DNA of 35,939 nucleotides, from NCBI RefSeq assembly GCF_001421165.1, contig NZ_LMKB01000005.1, positions 1,178,941-1,214,879 on the forward strand, given 5' to 3'. A program made the position numbers and the translations under genes. How positions within the stretch are numbered: position 1 is the stretch's first letter; the number at the start of each line of letters is the position of its first letter. Below, one piece after another: positions 15,005 through 23,398 of the stretch. The stretch comes from Frigoribacterium sp. Leaf8. Its GTDB lineage: Bacteria > Actinomycetota > Actinomycetes > Actinomycetales > Microbacteriaceae. The notes beneath the pieces are model-generated. The model worked only from the letters and a program-made list of their open reading frames with translations. It was not told the DNA's origin and did no database searches.

Positions 15005-16513
15005 ATGACCCACGCCCCCGCCCCGACCGGCGCCACATCGCCGTCCTCCCCCGGAGCGGGCCCCGGCCAGCCCGCCGGGGTGCCGCGTCACGCCTGGTAC
15101 GCCCTCGTCGCCCTTCTCCTCGGCATGTTCATCGCCCTGCTCGACACCACGATCGTCAACGTCGCCCTGCCGACGATCCGCACGACTCTCGACGCCTCGG
15201 AGTCGACCCTGTCGTGGATCATCTCGGGGTACGCCCTCGCCTTCGGCCTCGCGTTGATCCCCGCCGGGCGCATCGGCGACCGCATCGGCCACAAGTGGGT
15301 CTACTTCACGGGAGTCCTGCTCTTCACGCTGGCGTCGCTCGCCTGTGGCCTCGCCCAGGACGACACCCAGCTCGTGGTGTTCCGCGTCGTGCAGGGCCTC
15401 GCCGGCGGCATCTTCGTGCCGGCCGTCACGGCGTTCATCCAGTTGCTGTTCCCCGGTCGCTCGCGGGGCAAGGCCTTCGCCATCATGGGCGCCGTCATCG
15501 GCGTCTCGTCGGCGCTCGGTCCGATCATCGGCGGCCTGATCATCCAGGCCTTCGGCGACGAGAACGGGTGGCGTCTCGTCTTCTACGTCAACCTGCCGTT
15601 CGGCATCATCACCCTCGTCGCCGCCGCCGTCCTGCTGCCCAAGCGCGACGAGTCGGTGCCCCGTCCCGACCGCGGGCTCGACTGGATCGGCCTCGTGCTG
15701 GTCTCGGGCGCCTTCGTCGCCCTGCTCGTCCCGCTGATCCAGGGGCAGGACGAGGGCTGGCCGCTCTGGACCTACCTGACCATCGCCGCCGGCGTCGTGC
15801 TGCTCGCCCTGTTCGGCCTGTGGGAGGTCGCGTACACGAAGCGCGGCAAGACCCCCCTCGTCCCGCCGAAGCTGTTCGCGCACCCGTCGTTCACCGGTGG
15901 CGTCGTCCTCGCGCTCGTCTACTTCGCGGCCTTCACGAGCATCTTCTTCACGATCTCGCTACTCTGGCAGTCGGGGCTCGGCCACAGTGCGTTGGCCTCG
16001 GGCGCCGTGGCGATCCCGTTCGCGGTGGGCAGCATCATCAGCTCGTCGCAGAGCAACCGCATCGCCGCCCGGCTCGGTCGCGGCGTGCTGATCCTCGGCA
16101 CGGCCCTCGTCACCATCGGCCTCACCTGGATGTGGCTCGTGCTCGTCACGGTCGACGCCTCCGACCTGACCAACTGGATGCTGCTGGTCCCTCTGCTGCT
16201 CGCCGGCCTCGGCAACGGCTTCTTCATCGCGCCGAACGTCCAGTTCATCGTCGCGACGGTCGACCGGCAGGACGCCGGCTCGGCCAGCGCCGTCATCTCG
16301 GCGATCCAGCGCATCGGGTCGGCCGTGGGCATCGCGATCATCGGCAGCGTGCTCTTCGGCACGCTGACCATCTCGGGCCGCACGCCGGCCGACGTCGCCA
16401 CCGGCTTCACCGACGCGGCGGCCCACGCCATGCTCGTCAGCGCGATCTTCGCCCTGGCCTCGTTCGTGCTCGTGTTCGCCCTGCCGCGTCGCGTCCCGCA
16501 GCAGCGCGGATAG
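15005..16513 (+). CDS. MFS multidrug exporter, DHA2 (EmrB/QacA) type
   Basis: 502 residues with about 14 membrane spans. Family marks are LLDTTIVNVALPTI near residue 45 (motif D1), GRIGDRIGHKW in the first cytoplasmic loop (motif A) and a Gly/Ser/Ala-rich span 5 (AFAIMGAVIGVSSALGPIIGG, motif C of antiporters). It should export hydrophobic or cationic compounds with proton exchange; the substrate is unknown and no adjacent TetR or MarR regulator is seen. The start is the ATG at 15005 behind GAAAGG; an in-frame extension upstream runs through the 21-bp repeat and is rejected. Confidence 0.9.
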   Translation: MTHAPAPTGATSPSSPGAGPGQPAGVPRHAWYALVALLLGMFIALLDTTIVNVALPTIRTTLDASESTLSWIISGYALAFGLALIPAGRIGDRIGHKWVYFTGVLLFTLASLACGLAQDDTQLVVFRVVQGLAGGIFVPAVTAFIQLLFPGRSRGKAFAIMGAVIGVSSALGPIIGGLIIQAFGDENGWRLVFYVNLPFGIITLVAAAVLLPKRDESVPRPDRGLDWIGLVLVSGAFVALLVPLIQGQDEGWPLWTYLTIAAGVVLLALFGLWEVAYTKRGKTPLVPPKLFAHPSFTGGVVLALVYFAAFTSIFFTISLLWQSGLGHSALASGAVAIPFAVGSIISSSQSNRIAARLGRGVLILGTALVTIGLTWMWLVLVTVDASDLTNWMLLVPLLLAGLGNGFFIAPNVQFIVATVDRQDAGSASAVISAIQRIGSAVGIAIIGSVLFGTLTISGRTPADVATGFTDAAAHAMLVSAIFALASFVLVFALPRRVPQQRG

Positions 16514-16541
16514 CGCCGTCCGGGCGCCGCCACGCGCGGGT

Positions 16542-16566
16542 GGGGCCGGGATGCGAACCCGGCCCC
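16542..16566 (+). terminator. Hairpin after the MFS gene
   Basis: Perfect 9-bp stem GGGGCCGGG / CCCGGCCCC with a 7-nt loop, 28 nt after the stop. Confidence 0.65.
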
Positions 16567-16608
16567 CTCGTTCGGGCGGCACCAAGGAAGGTGAGGCACA
16601 CTGCAACG

Positions 16609-17778
16609 ATGCCCTCAGCCCTGCCGACCACAGAGCCGACCGTCCGCCCCGTCTCGACGACCCGTCGAGACCGGGTGCTGCCGCTCGACGGCCTGCGCAC
16701 GCTGGCCATCGCCCTCGTCGTGCTCTACCACCTGCACGTGCCGGGCTTCGGCAGCGGTTTCGTGGGCGTCAACGTCTTCTTCGTGCTGTCGGGCTACCTG
16801 ATCACCACGTTGCTGCTGCGCGAGCACGCGTCGACGGGACGCATCCGGCTCGGCCGGTTCTGGGTCCGCCGCCTGCTGCGGCTCTACCCGACGCTGCTCG
16901 CCGTCGTCGTGGTGGGCGTCTCGCTGTGGTGGCTCGTGGGTGACTACCAGGGCTCGACCCTCGGCCCGGTCGGTGCCGCCCTGATCGCCCTCACCTACAC
17001 CGGCAACGTCGCCCGGGCGTTCTTCGACACCTCGCAGGGCGTCTTCGCGCCGATGTGGAGCCTGTCGATGGAAGAGCAGTTCTACCTCGTCTGGCCGCCG
17101 GTGCTGGTGCTGCTGCTCGCCGTCGCGGTCAGGCGCAAGGCCCTGGTCGCCGGCCTCTCGGTGGTCGTGGTCGCCTCGGCCGTCGCCACCTGGTTCCTCT
17201 ACGACCGCCCCTCGGGCGGTGCGACCCCCGACATCTACTTCAGCCCCGTCCTCAACGTGGCCCCCCTGCTGATGGGCTGCGTGCTCGCGGTCGTCCTGCG
17301 GTCCGACCGCGTGCGGGCAGCCCTCGCCGGCCGCTGGGGAGCCCTCGCCACCTGGCTCGGATTCGCCGGGGTCGTGGGGTCGCTCTTCGTCATCGGAGCG
17401 GGGTGGCAGCAGAGCGTCCTCACCTTCGCGGTCGCGTTGCCCGCCGTGGGCCTGGCCTCGATGCTCCTGATCGGTGGTCTCGTCACGGCGTCGTCCCCCG
17501 TCGCCTGGGTGCTGTCCCTGGCACCGGTCGCCTGGTTCGGACGGGCCGTCTCGTACCCGCTCTACCTCTGGCACGTCGTCTTCATCGCGCTGGTCGAACC
17601 GTACGTGCAGGGTGCGCTCGGCATCGTCCTCGTGCTCGCGGCGGCGATCGGCACGTCCGTTCTCTCGCACCACTTCGTGGAGAAGCCGGCCCTCGCGCTG
17701 AAGGGCCGTTTCGAGCCCCGGGAGCCTCGCCGCGCCTCCTCGACCGTCTCACGCGACCGCGAGCTCACGAACGCCTGA
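16609..17778 (+). CDS. Acyltransferase 3 family (OafA-like) membrane protein
   Basis: 389 residues with about ten spans. Signatures are PLDGLRTLAIALVVLYHL (22-39), NVFFVLSGYLITTLLLR, RLYPTL, SMEEQFYLVWP and YPLYLWHVVF. These proteins O-acylate sugars, peptidoglycan, lipids or antibiotics; no SGNH domain is attached. The acceptor is unknown. The start is the ATG at 16609; an AAGGAAGGTGAGG stretch lies rather far upstream, so it may be leaderless from CACACT. The C-terminal tail (PREPRRASSTVSRDREL) is charged; a copy of the dispersed 10-mer (17730-17739) lies in it and a 14-bp repeat covers the stop. Confidence 0.88.
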   Translation: MPSALPTTEPTVRPVSTTRRDRVLPLDGLRTLAIALVVLYHLHVPGFGSGFVGVNVFFVLSGYLITTLLLREHASTGRIRLGRFWVRRLLRLYPTLLAVVVVGVSLWWLVGDYQGSTLGPVGAALIALTYTGNVARAFFDTSQGVFAPMWSLSMEEQFYLVWPPVLVLLLAVAVRRKALVAGLSVVVVASAVATWFLYDRPSGGATPDIYFSPVLNVAPLLMGCVLAVVLRSDRVRAALAGRWGALATWLGFAGVVGSLFVIGAGWQQSVLTFAVALPAVGLASMLLIGGLVTASSPVAWVLSLAPVAWFGRAVSYPLYLWHVVFIALVEPYVQGALGIVLVLAAAIGTSVLSHHFVEKPALALKGRFEPREPRRASSTVSRDRELTNA

Positions 17779-17833
17779 CGCCGGGCGCCTGACGCCGGGT
17801 GCGGGCGCCTGACGCATGGCGCCTGACGCCGGG
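17772..17833. repeat. 14-bp repeats over the acyltransferase stop
   Basis: CGCCTGACGCCGGG occurs at 17772, 17786 and 17820, with a variant between. The first copy contains the TGA stop of the acyltransferase gene. Confidence 0.75.
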
Positions 17834-17843
17834 CGGACCGGGG

Positions 17844-18446
17844 TCAGAGCCAGCCGCGCTCGCGCGCGACCCGGGCGGCGGCGTGCCGCGACGAACTGCC
17901 GGTCTTCTGCATCGCCGACGACAGGTAGTTGCGCACCGTGCCGGACGCGAGGTGCAGCCGGGCGCTGATCTCACGCACCGAGAAGCCGTCGGTCGTCAGT
18001 CGCAACGTGTCGAGCTCGCGCTCGGTCAGCGGACAGTCGTCCATCATCGCCGAGGCCGAGATGTCGGCGTCGATGTAACGGCGGCCGTCGTGCACCTGCA
18101 CGATCACCCGTTCGAGCTCGTCGGGATCGACCGACTTCGGCAGGAACCCTCGCACCCCGGCACGGAGGGCACGACGGAGCACGCCGGGGCGGCCGTGACG
18201 GGTCAGCAGCACGACCGCCTGCTCGGGTCGTCGACCCAGGATCGCGATCGCCGCGTCGATGCCGTCCATGCCGGGCATCTCGAGGTCGAGCAGCACGACG
18301 TCGGGCTCGTGAAGCGCGGCGAGGGCCACGGCCTCGGCACCGTCGGCGGCCTGGGCGACGACGGTGATCGTGTCGCTCAGGTCGAGCAGGGCGGCGATCG
18401 ATCGACGCAGCAGGGTCTCGTCGTCGGCGAGCAGCACGCGGATCAT
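17844..18446 (-). CDS. NarL/LuxR-family response regulator (DesR-like)
   Basis: 200 residues. The receiver domain has Asp8/Asp9, phospho-acceptor Asp54 in VVLLDLEMPG, Thr82 and Lys104. A C-terminal LuxR-type helix-turn-helix follows (LTERELDTLRLTTDGFSVREISARLHLASGTVRNYLSSAMQKTG). It is the partner of the histidine kinase, with which it overlaps by ATGA. It probably activates the divergent ABC exporter through the direct repeats at 19721-19752 (inference). The order kinase then regulator, beside a drug-type ABC transporter, is common in Gram-positive bacteria. Confidence 0.9.
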   Translation of the reverse strand: MIRVLLADDETLLRRSIAALLDLSDTITVVAQAADGAEAVALAALHEPDVVLLDLEMPGMDGIDAAIAILGRRPEQAVVLLTRHGRPGVLRRALRAGVRGFLPKSVDPDELERVIVQVHDGRRYIDADISASAMMDDCPLTERELDTLRLTTDGFSVREISARLHLASGTVRNYLSSAMQKTGSSSRHAAARVARERGWL

Positions 18447-19681
18447 GCGGGCCCCGTGCCGGTCGACGCCGCGGTCGACGCCCCGGTCGACGCCCCGGTC
18501 GATGCCGCGGGGGCCGCCCCGGCCCGTGTCGCCGTCGGCCGGGATGCTCCGCCGGCTCCCGTCGCCGTCGCCCTCGCCTCGACCCGGAACCGGCCGTTCT
18601 CGAGCCGGGTGGTCACCGTGCCGCCGACCGCGGCGAACCTCTCGCCGAGACGGGCGAGGCCGCTGAGTCCGCGCAGGGGCTCGGGGGCACCGTCGTTGAC
18701 GACCTCGACCGACTCGGGGCCGAGCACGATGGAGACCCGCTCCGCCTGGGCGTGACGCAGCACGTTCGTCGTGGCCTCACGCACGACGTGGCCGAAGAGG
18801 TCGTCGGCAGGGTGACCGACGGGAGGGACGCCCGTGACCTCGAGCTCGATGCCCGCCGCCCGGATCAATTCGGCCGAGTTGGCCAGTTCGCCGGCGAGCG
18901 TGAGCGTGCGTTCGCCGTAGGCCAGCCGACGGGTCTCGGCGATGGTCTGCACGATCAGCTGCTCGGCCTCGCGGAGGTGCCGTCGCGCGGCGGCGGGGTC
19001 GCGGTCCAGGGTCTTGTCGGCCAACTGCAGCTGCAGGCGACCGACGTGCAGGGCCTGCCCTTGGATGTCGTGCAGGTCGACCGAGAACCGGTACCGCTCG
19101 CGCATCACGGCGAGCTCGGACTGGGTCTCGCGGGCCGCGTCGATCTCGAGGTACAGGTCGAACCCGTACCGGTTCAGCCGACAGATCCCGTAGAGCGACA
19201 GCAGGCCGATCACGACCACCGTCGACAGCCCCACGAGCGGTGCGGCCGCGTCGACCTCGACGACCACCACGGGCACGAGCGCCGCGACCACGGCGGCGAC
19301 GACCCATCGCCAGGAGGCGGACGGGGGCGTCGTCGCCAGGTACCCGACGGTGAGGCCGAAGGGGAAGAGCAGCAGGGCGTTGTGCCCGCCGAGCGGGACC
19401 GCCAGCCAGACGAGGTACGAGACGACGAGACCGGCGACGGCCAACGGCACGGGTGGGCGGCGTTCCCAGAAGAACGAGTGGGCCGTGACGAGAGCCCCCG
19501 CGGCGCCGGAGGCCGCCACCAACCACCAGGAGGTGCCCTCGGCCACCAGCGTCACGACCAGGACGAGGGTGGTGAAGAGCGCGAGCGCCACGAACGACCA
19601 CGTGACGTACCGCCGCATGCGCGCGAGCGGGGGCAGGTGGCCGCCCGGTCGAGGACGCACGGCCAGCGGGAGGTGGGGCAT
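18443..19681 (-). CDS. DesK/NarL-type sensor histidine kinase
   Basis: 412 residues. About five or six membrane spans cover residues 25-165 with little outside loop, so it probably senses membrane state or a ligand in the membrane. Next come a coiled linker, the HisKA_3 dimerisation helix with His204 in VDLHDIQGQAL, and the ATPase domain with the N-box REATTNVLRHA (Asn306). A C-terminal low-complexity tail (STGA repeats) is encoded by four 12-bp units. TAGCGT lies 6 nt before the ATG, so the transcript is likely leaderless. Operon with the response regulator; divergent from the ABC exporter. Confidence 0.9.
   Translation of the reverse strand: MPHLPLAVRPRPGGHLPPLARMRRYVTWSFVALALFTTLVLVVTLVAEGTSWWLVAASGAAGALVTAHSFFWERRPPVPLAVAGLVVSYLVWLAVPLGGHNALLLFPFGLTVGYLATTPPSASWRWVVAAVVAALVPVVVVEVDAAAPLVGLSTVVVIGLLSLYGICRLNRYGFDLYLEIDAARETQSELAVMRERYRFSVDLHDIQGQALHVGRLQLQLADKTLDRDPAAARRHLREAEQLIVQTIAETRRLAYGERTLTLAGELANSAELIRAAGIELEVTGVPPVGHPADDLFGHVVREATTNVLRHAQAERVSIVLGPESVEVVNDGAPEPLRGLSGLARLGERFAAVGGTVTTRLENGRFRVEARATATGAGGASRPTATRAGAAPAASTGASTGASTAASTGTGPA
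18461..18508. repeat. 12-bp tandem repeat in the kinase 3' end
   Basis: Four GGTCGACGCCCC-like units start at 18461, 18473, 18485 and 18497, in frame in the kinase tail. Confidence 0.8.
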
Positions 19682-19687
19682 GCGACC

Positions 19688-19693
19688 ACGCTA
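19688..19693 (-). promoter_or_regulatory. -10 box TAGCGT of the kinase operon
   Basis: On the minus strand TAGCGT is followed by 6 nt and the ATG at 19681. Confidence 0.45.
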
Positions 19694-19720
19694 ACGGAGG
19701 CCGCCGACGCACGGAGGTGC

Positions 19721-19752
19721 CCGATGTCACGGCCGAGCATGACCGATGTCAC
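19721..19752. promoter_or_regulatory. Direct repeat CCGATGTCAC, candidate regulator operator
   Basis: CCGATGTCAC occurs exactly at 19721-19730 and 19743-19752, 22 bp apart (about two helical turns), in the divergent space between the kinase and the ABC genes. That placement suits a NarL/DesR-type dimer pair. Confidence 0.5.
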
Positions 19753-19812
19753 ACGGCACGGGTGGCACGCCGGCACTACCCGTCGTCCGCCCGGCACGAG
19801 ATCGTCGAGGTC

Positions 19813-20754
19813 ATGACGAACTCCACCGACACCACGCCCCGACCGGCCGTCGCGCCCGGCTCCGCCGAGCGCGGCGACGCCGTCATCTCGACGCACGGCC
19901 TCCGCTGTTCGTACGGCTCGTTCACCGCCGTCGACGGCCTCGACCTGACCGTCCACCGCGGCGAGCTGTACGCGCTCCTCGGCACGAACGGTGCCGGCAA
20001 GACCACCACGCTCGAGGTGCTCGAAGGGCAACGCACGGCCGACGCGGGCCGGGTCGAGGTGCTCGGCGGTGATCCGACCGACCGGGGGCGCATCCGACCG
20101 CGCATCGGCACGATGTTGCAGGACTCGGGCCTCGCCCCCGAGCTCACCGTGCGCGAGAGCGTCCAGCTGTCGGGCGCCGTCTCGGGTCGCGACGACGACG
20201 TCGACCGCGTGCTCGGCCTCGTCGGCGTGGACCACAAGGCCTCGGCCCGGGTCGCACGGCTCTCGGGCGGCGAGCGGCGGCGGGTCGACTTCGCCGCGGC
20301 CGTCTGGGGCACGCCCGAGCTGGTCTTCCTCGACGAACCCACCACGGGCCTCGACCCCGCGGCACGGGACGCGCTCTGGGCCGTGGTCGCCGGACTCCGG
20401 GAGGCGGGGGTCACCTTCGTCCTGACCACCCACTACCTCGAGGAAGCCGCCGAGAACGCCGACCGCATCGGTCTGATGCACCGCGGGCGCATCCGCCGCG
20501 AAGGGACCGTCGCCGACCTCACCGCCGGCAGCACGACCTCCATCCGCTTCGTCGCCCCCGGCCCGCTGGACGGCCTCCCGCTGCAGGTCGCCCGGACCGA
20601 GAACGACCTCGTCGTGATCGAGACCGACGACGCCCAGCGCGACCTCGGGGCGTTGCTCGGCTGGGCGGCCGACGCCGATCGCCCGTTGGCCCGTCTCACG
20701 GTGCACGAGTCGGGACTCGACGACGTGTTCCGCGACCTCGGCCGCGCCTCCTGA
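19813..20754 (+). CDS. ABC transporter ATP-binding protein (drug-exporter type)
   Basis: 313 residues. Walker A GTNGAGKTTT, Q-loop MLQDSG, signature LSGGERRRVDF, Walker B LVFLDEPTTGLD and H-loop TTHYLEEA are all intact. The extended C-terminal part (after about residue 230) with ESGLDDVFRDLGR is typical of DrrA/CcmA-like exporter subunits that pair with ABC-2 permeases, here the next gene 53 bp downstream. The start at 19813 is chosen to keep the usual length; a strong ribosome site is missing. The final codons and stop overlap a copy of the dispersed 10-mer (20742-20751). Confidence 0.92.
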   Translation: MTNSTDTTPRPAVAPGSAERGDAVISTHGLRCSYGSFTAVDGLDLTVHRGELYALLGTNGAGKTTTLEVLEGQRTADAGRVEVLGGDPTDRGRIRPRIGTMLQDSGLAPELTVRESVQLSGAVSGRDDDVDRVLGLVGVDHKASARVARLSGGERRRVDFAAAVWGTPELVFLDEPTTGLDPAARDALWAVVAGLREAGVTFVLTTHYLEEAAENADRIGLMHRGRIRREGTVADLTAGSTTSIRFVAPGPLDGLPLQVARTENDLVVIETDDAQRDLGALLGWAADADRPLARLTVHESGLDDVFRDLGRAS

Positions 20755-20807
20755 CCGTCGACCGTCGCCGACTCCGCTCCCCACGCGCATCCCCGAAAGG
20801 ACATCCC

Positions 20808-21569
20808 ATGACCACCGTGACCCGTCCCTCCCCCACCCGGTCGGCAGGCTCGCGACGTCGTTCCGGCCCGCTCGCCATCGCCCTCGCCGAACTGCGCATG
20901 CTCGTGCGCAACCGCACCGTCGCCCTCTGCGCCCTGCTGCTGCCCCTCGGCTTCGGGGCCCTCACCTACGCCTTCGACTCGTACGGCACGGCCGGCATGC
21001 TCGCCGGCGTGCAGATCATCGGCATGGTGGGCCTCGGCGTCTACGTCACCGCGACGACCACCCTCGCGGCCCGTCGTCAGTCCCTGTACCTGAAGCGGTT
21101 GCGCAGCGGGTCCGTCGGCGACGCGGGCATCATCGCCGGGCTCGTGCTGCCCGTCGTGGCGGTCAGCGTCGCGCAACTCGTCGTCGTGCTCGGCGTGCTC
21201 GCGCTCCGCGAGCCCCCGGTGCACGCCGGGCTGCTGATCGTGGCCGTCCTGGTCGCCGAGGCCATGTTCGCCGGCTTCGCCCTGGCCACGGCCGGGTTCA
21301 GCACCTCGCCCGAGCACGCTCAGTACACGACCATGCCGCTCTACCTGATCACGCTCGGGGTGGCGATCTGGTGGACGGTCACGGGTGCCGACGACCTGCT
21401 CTGGCTCAAGCGCATCCTGCCCGGGGGCGGACTGATGGAACTGATCACCCTCGCCTGGAACGGCGGCGACCTGTCACTCGTGTCCGTGCTGCTGACTCCG
21501 ACGCTGGTCTGGGCCGCCCTCGGGGCCCTCGCGGCCACGAAAGCCTTCCGGTGGGAACCCCGGCACTGA
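20808..21569 (+). CDS. ABC-2 type transporter permease
   Basis: 253 residues with six membrane spans: two in the first 110 residues, then PVVAVSVAQLVVVLGVLAL, LLIVAVLVAEAMFAGFALA, MPLYLITLGVAIWWTV and LLTPTLVWAALGALAA. A positively charged N-terminus precedes span 1. It is the membrane partner of the preceding ATPase. The exported substrate may be an antimicrobial or lipid, judged only from the two-component context. GAAAGGA precedes the ATG at a good distance. Confidence 0.9.
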   Translation: MTTVTRPSPTRSAGSRRRSGPLAIALAELRMLVRNRTVALCALLLPLGFGALTYAFDSYGTAGMLAGVQIIGMVGLGVYVTATTTLAARRQSLYLKRLRSGSVGDAGIIAGLVLPVVAVSVAQLVVVLGVLALREPPVHAGLLIVAVLVAEAMFAGFALATAGFSTSPEHAQYTTMPLYLITLGVAIWWTVTGADDLLWLKRILPGGGLMELITLAWNGGDLSLVSVLLTPTLVWAALGALAATKAFRWEPRH

Positions 21570-21590
21570 GCGGCCCCGACCTCGTCCCGA

Positions 21591-21690
21591 GGGCCGATGC
21601 GGCCTCGTCAGGGTCGATGCGGCTTCGTCAGGGCCGGCGCGGCTTCGTCAGGGTCGACGCGGCTTCGTCAGGGCCGACGCGGTAGGTCAA
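21591..21690. repeat. 20-bp tandem repeat downstream of the ABC permease
   Basis: Units of the form GGGTCGATGCGGCTTCGTCA start every 20 bp at 21591, 21611, 21631 and 21651, with a degenerate unit at 21671 that runs into the 3' end of cysE. The region lies between convergent genes. Confidence 0.9.
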
Positions 21691-22238
21691 GGCCGACGCG
21701 GCCGGGCGACGGCGGGCACGCCCACCGCGACCGACCCGGCCGGAACGTCCTTGGTCACGACCGCGTTGGCCCCGACGACGCTGCCGCTGCCCACGGTGAC
21801 GCCGCCGAGCACGGCGGCCCCGGCACCGATCATCACGCCGTCACCGACGGTGGGGTGCCGGCGGCCGAGCGCGCCTCCGCGTCCCTTGCCCCCGAGGGTC
21901 ACTCCGTGGAAGATCGTGCAGTCGTCACCGACGACCGCGGTCTCGCCGATCACGACGCCCATGCCGTGGTCGATGAACAGACGGGCCCCGAGGCGAGCCC
22001 CGGGGTGGATCTCGACGCCGGTCAGCGATCGGACCGCCTGCGACAGCAGGCGGGCGGCGAACCGCGACCCGAGGAGGCGCGGTGCCGGCCCCGCACGCCA
22101 CAGTCTCGAGGTCACGCGGTGCGCCCACACCGCGTGCAGGCCCGAGTAGACGAGGGCGGTCTCGAGGCGTCCTCGGGCAGCCGGGTCGCGCCTCCGGACG
22201 GTGTCGAGGTCCTCGCGGAGGCGCGCGACCAACCGCAC
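21687..22238 (-). CDS. cysE: Serine O-acetyltransferase
   Basis: 183 residues, the short bacterial form. It makes O-acetylserine from serine and acetyl-CoA. The N-terminal helices are followed by a left-handed beta-helix with hexapeptide repeats ([57 protein letters not shown]). The catalytic His in DHGMG and the family HP residues are in place. It is in an operon with cysK: its GTG start follows the cysK stop by 1 bp. The product feeds directly to CysK. Confidence 0.93.
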   Translation of the reverse strand: MRLVARLREDLDTVRRRDPAARGRLETALVYSGLHAVWAHRVTSRLWRAGPAPRLLGSRFAARLLSQAVRSLTGVEIHPGARLGARLFIDHGMGVVIGETAVVGDDCTIFHGVTLGGKGRGGALGRRHPTVGDGVMIGAGAAVLGGVTVGSGSVVGANAVVTKDVPAGSVAVGVPAVARPRRP

Positions 22239-22239
22239 C

Positions 22240-23178
22240 CTAGGCGTCCGCGAGGTCCTGGAACAGCACGGTCGACAGGTAACGCTCTCCGGTGTCGCAG
22301 ACGATGGCGACGATGCGCTTGCCGGCGTTCTCGGGTCGCTTCGCGATCTCGAGTGCGGCGTGGATGATCGCCCCCGACGAGATGCCCGAGAGGATGCCTT
22401 CCTTCGTGGCGAGGTCGCGCGCGACGCGCAGGGCGTCGTCGAGCTGCACGGGGAACACCTCGTCGATCTGCGAGCGGTCGAGCACCTCGGGCACGAAGTT
22501 CGCCCCGATGCCCTGGATCTTGTGCGGGCCGGCCTTGCCCTCGCTCAGCAGGGGCGAGTCGGCGGGCTCGACCGCGACGACCTTCACACCGGGGACCTTC
22601 TCGTGCAGCACCTGACCGACGCCCGTGATGGTGCCGCCGGTCCCGACGCCCGCCACGAAGAAGTCGATCTTCCCGTCGGTGTCGCGCAGGATCTCGGGCG
22701 CGGTCGTGCGGCGGTGGATCTCGGCGTTGGCCTGCGTCTCGAACTGCTGGGCCCAGATCGCGTTCTCGGTCTCGGCCGCGATCTGCTTGGCGCGTTCGAC
22801 GGCGCCCTTCATGCCCTCGGGTCCGGGGGTCAGCACGATCGTCGCGCCGTAGGCCTTCATGACGGTGCGTCGTTCGACGCTCATCGTCTCGGGCATCGTG
22901 ACGATCACCCGGTAGCCGCGGGCGGCTCCGACCAGGGCCAGCGAGATGCCCGTGTTGCCACTCGAGCCCTCGACGATCGTGCCGCCGGGCTTCAGGTCGC
23001 CGGAGGCCTCGGCCGCGTCGACGATGGCGACGCCGAGACGGTCCTTCACGCTGGCCCCCGGGTTGTAGAACTCGAGCTTGGCCAGCACCTCGGCCCCGCC
23101 CTCGGCGGGCAGCGAGTTGAGCTTGACGAGCGGGGTGTTGCCGAAGGCCGAGGTGATGTCGGCGTGGATTCCGGGCAT
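22240..23178 (-). CDS. cysK: Cysteine synthase A (O-acetylserine sulfhydrylase)
   Basis: 312 residues, PLP enzyme making cysteine from O-acetylserine and sulfide. PLP Lys45 lies in [11 protein letters not shown], the substrate loop is EGSSGNTGI, the phosphate loop [10 protein letters not shown], and the Ser near the end is in GISSGAI. Length is normal. The start [18 protein letters not shown] at 23178 matches the family and has GGAAGAG upstream; an in-frame ATG at 23229 is a less likely alternative. First gene of cysK-cysE. Confidence 0.95.
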   Translation of the reverse strand: MPGIHADITSAFGNTPLVKLNSLPAEGGAEVLAKLEFYNPGASVKDRLGVAIVDAAEASGDLKPGGTIVEGSSGNTGISLALVGAARGYRVIVTMPETMSVERRTVMKAYGATIVLTPGPEGMKGAVERAKQIAAETENAIWAQQFETQANAEIHRRTTAPEILRDTDGKIDFFVAGVGTGGTITGVGQVLHEKVPGVKVVAVEPADSPLLSEGKAGPHKIQGIGANFVPEVLDRSQIDEVFPVQLDDALRVARDLATKEGILSGISSGAIIHAALEIAKRPENAGKRIVAIVCDTGERYLSTVLFQDLADA

Positions 23179-23324
23179 GCGCGGGTCTCTTCCGTGAACG
23201 GGGGTCTGTGCGGACGGATCGATGCTCATCTTAGGCAGCCGTCCTGCACCGTCCCCCTGTGTGTCCCCGAGCGACGTGTGCGTCCCCCGCCAGCCCTGCC
23301 ACCCCGCCGCCGCCGTCCTGCCGC

Positions 23325-23377
23325 GCCACCCCGCCACCCCGCCACCCCGCCACCCCGCCACCCCGCCACCCCGCCAC
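23325..23377. repeat. 8-bp tandem repeat (GCCACCCC)
   Basis: Six perfect GCCACCCC units from 23325 to 23372 and a partial seventh that merges into the left 26-bp inverted repeat at 23369. Confidence 0.9.
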
Positions 23378-23394
23378 GAAGTGGTCACAGCACC
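23369..23394 (+). repeat. Left copy of a 26-bp inverted repeat
   Basis: Begins CCCCGCCACGA and ends TGGTCACAGCACC. It matches the copy at 24591-24616 in opposite orientation at 24 of 26 positions. It ends 4 bp from the stop of the AbiEi-like gene. Confidence 0.85.
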
Positions 23395-23398
23395 ATGC

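Noticed and set aside
14827-16608. Long N-terminal extension of the acyltransferase gene
   Set aside because: It would overlap the entire MFS gene in another frame; the product is Arg/Pro/His-rich without motifs.
23325-23377. CRISPR-like array
   Set aside because: The units are 8 bp with no spacers; this is a simple tandem repeat.
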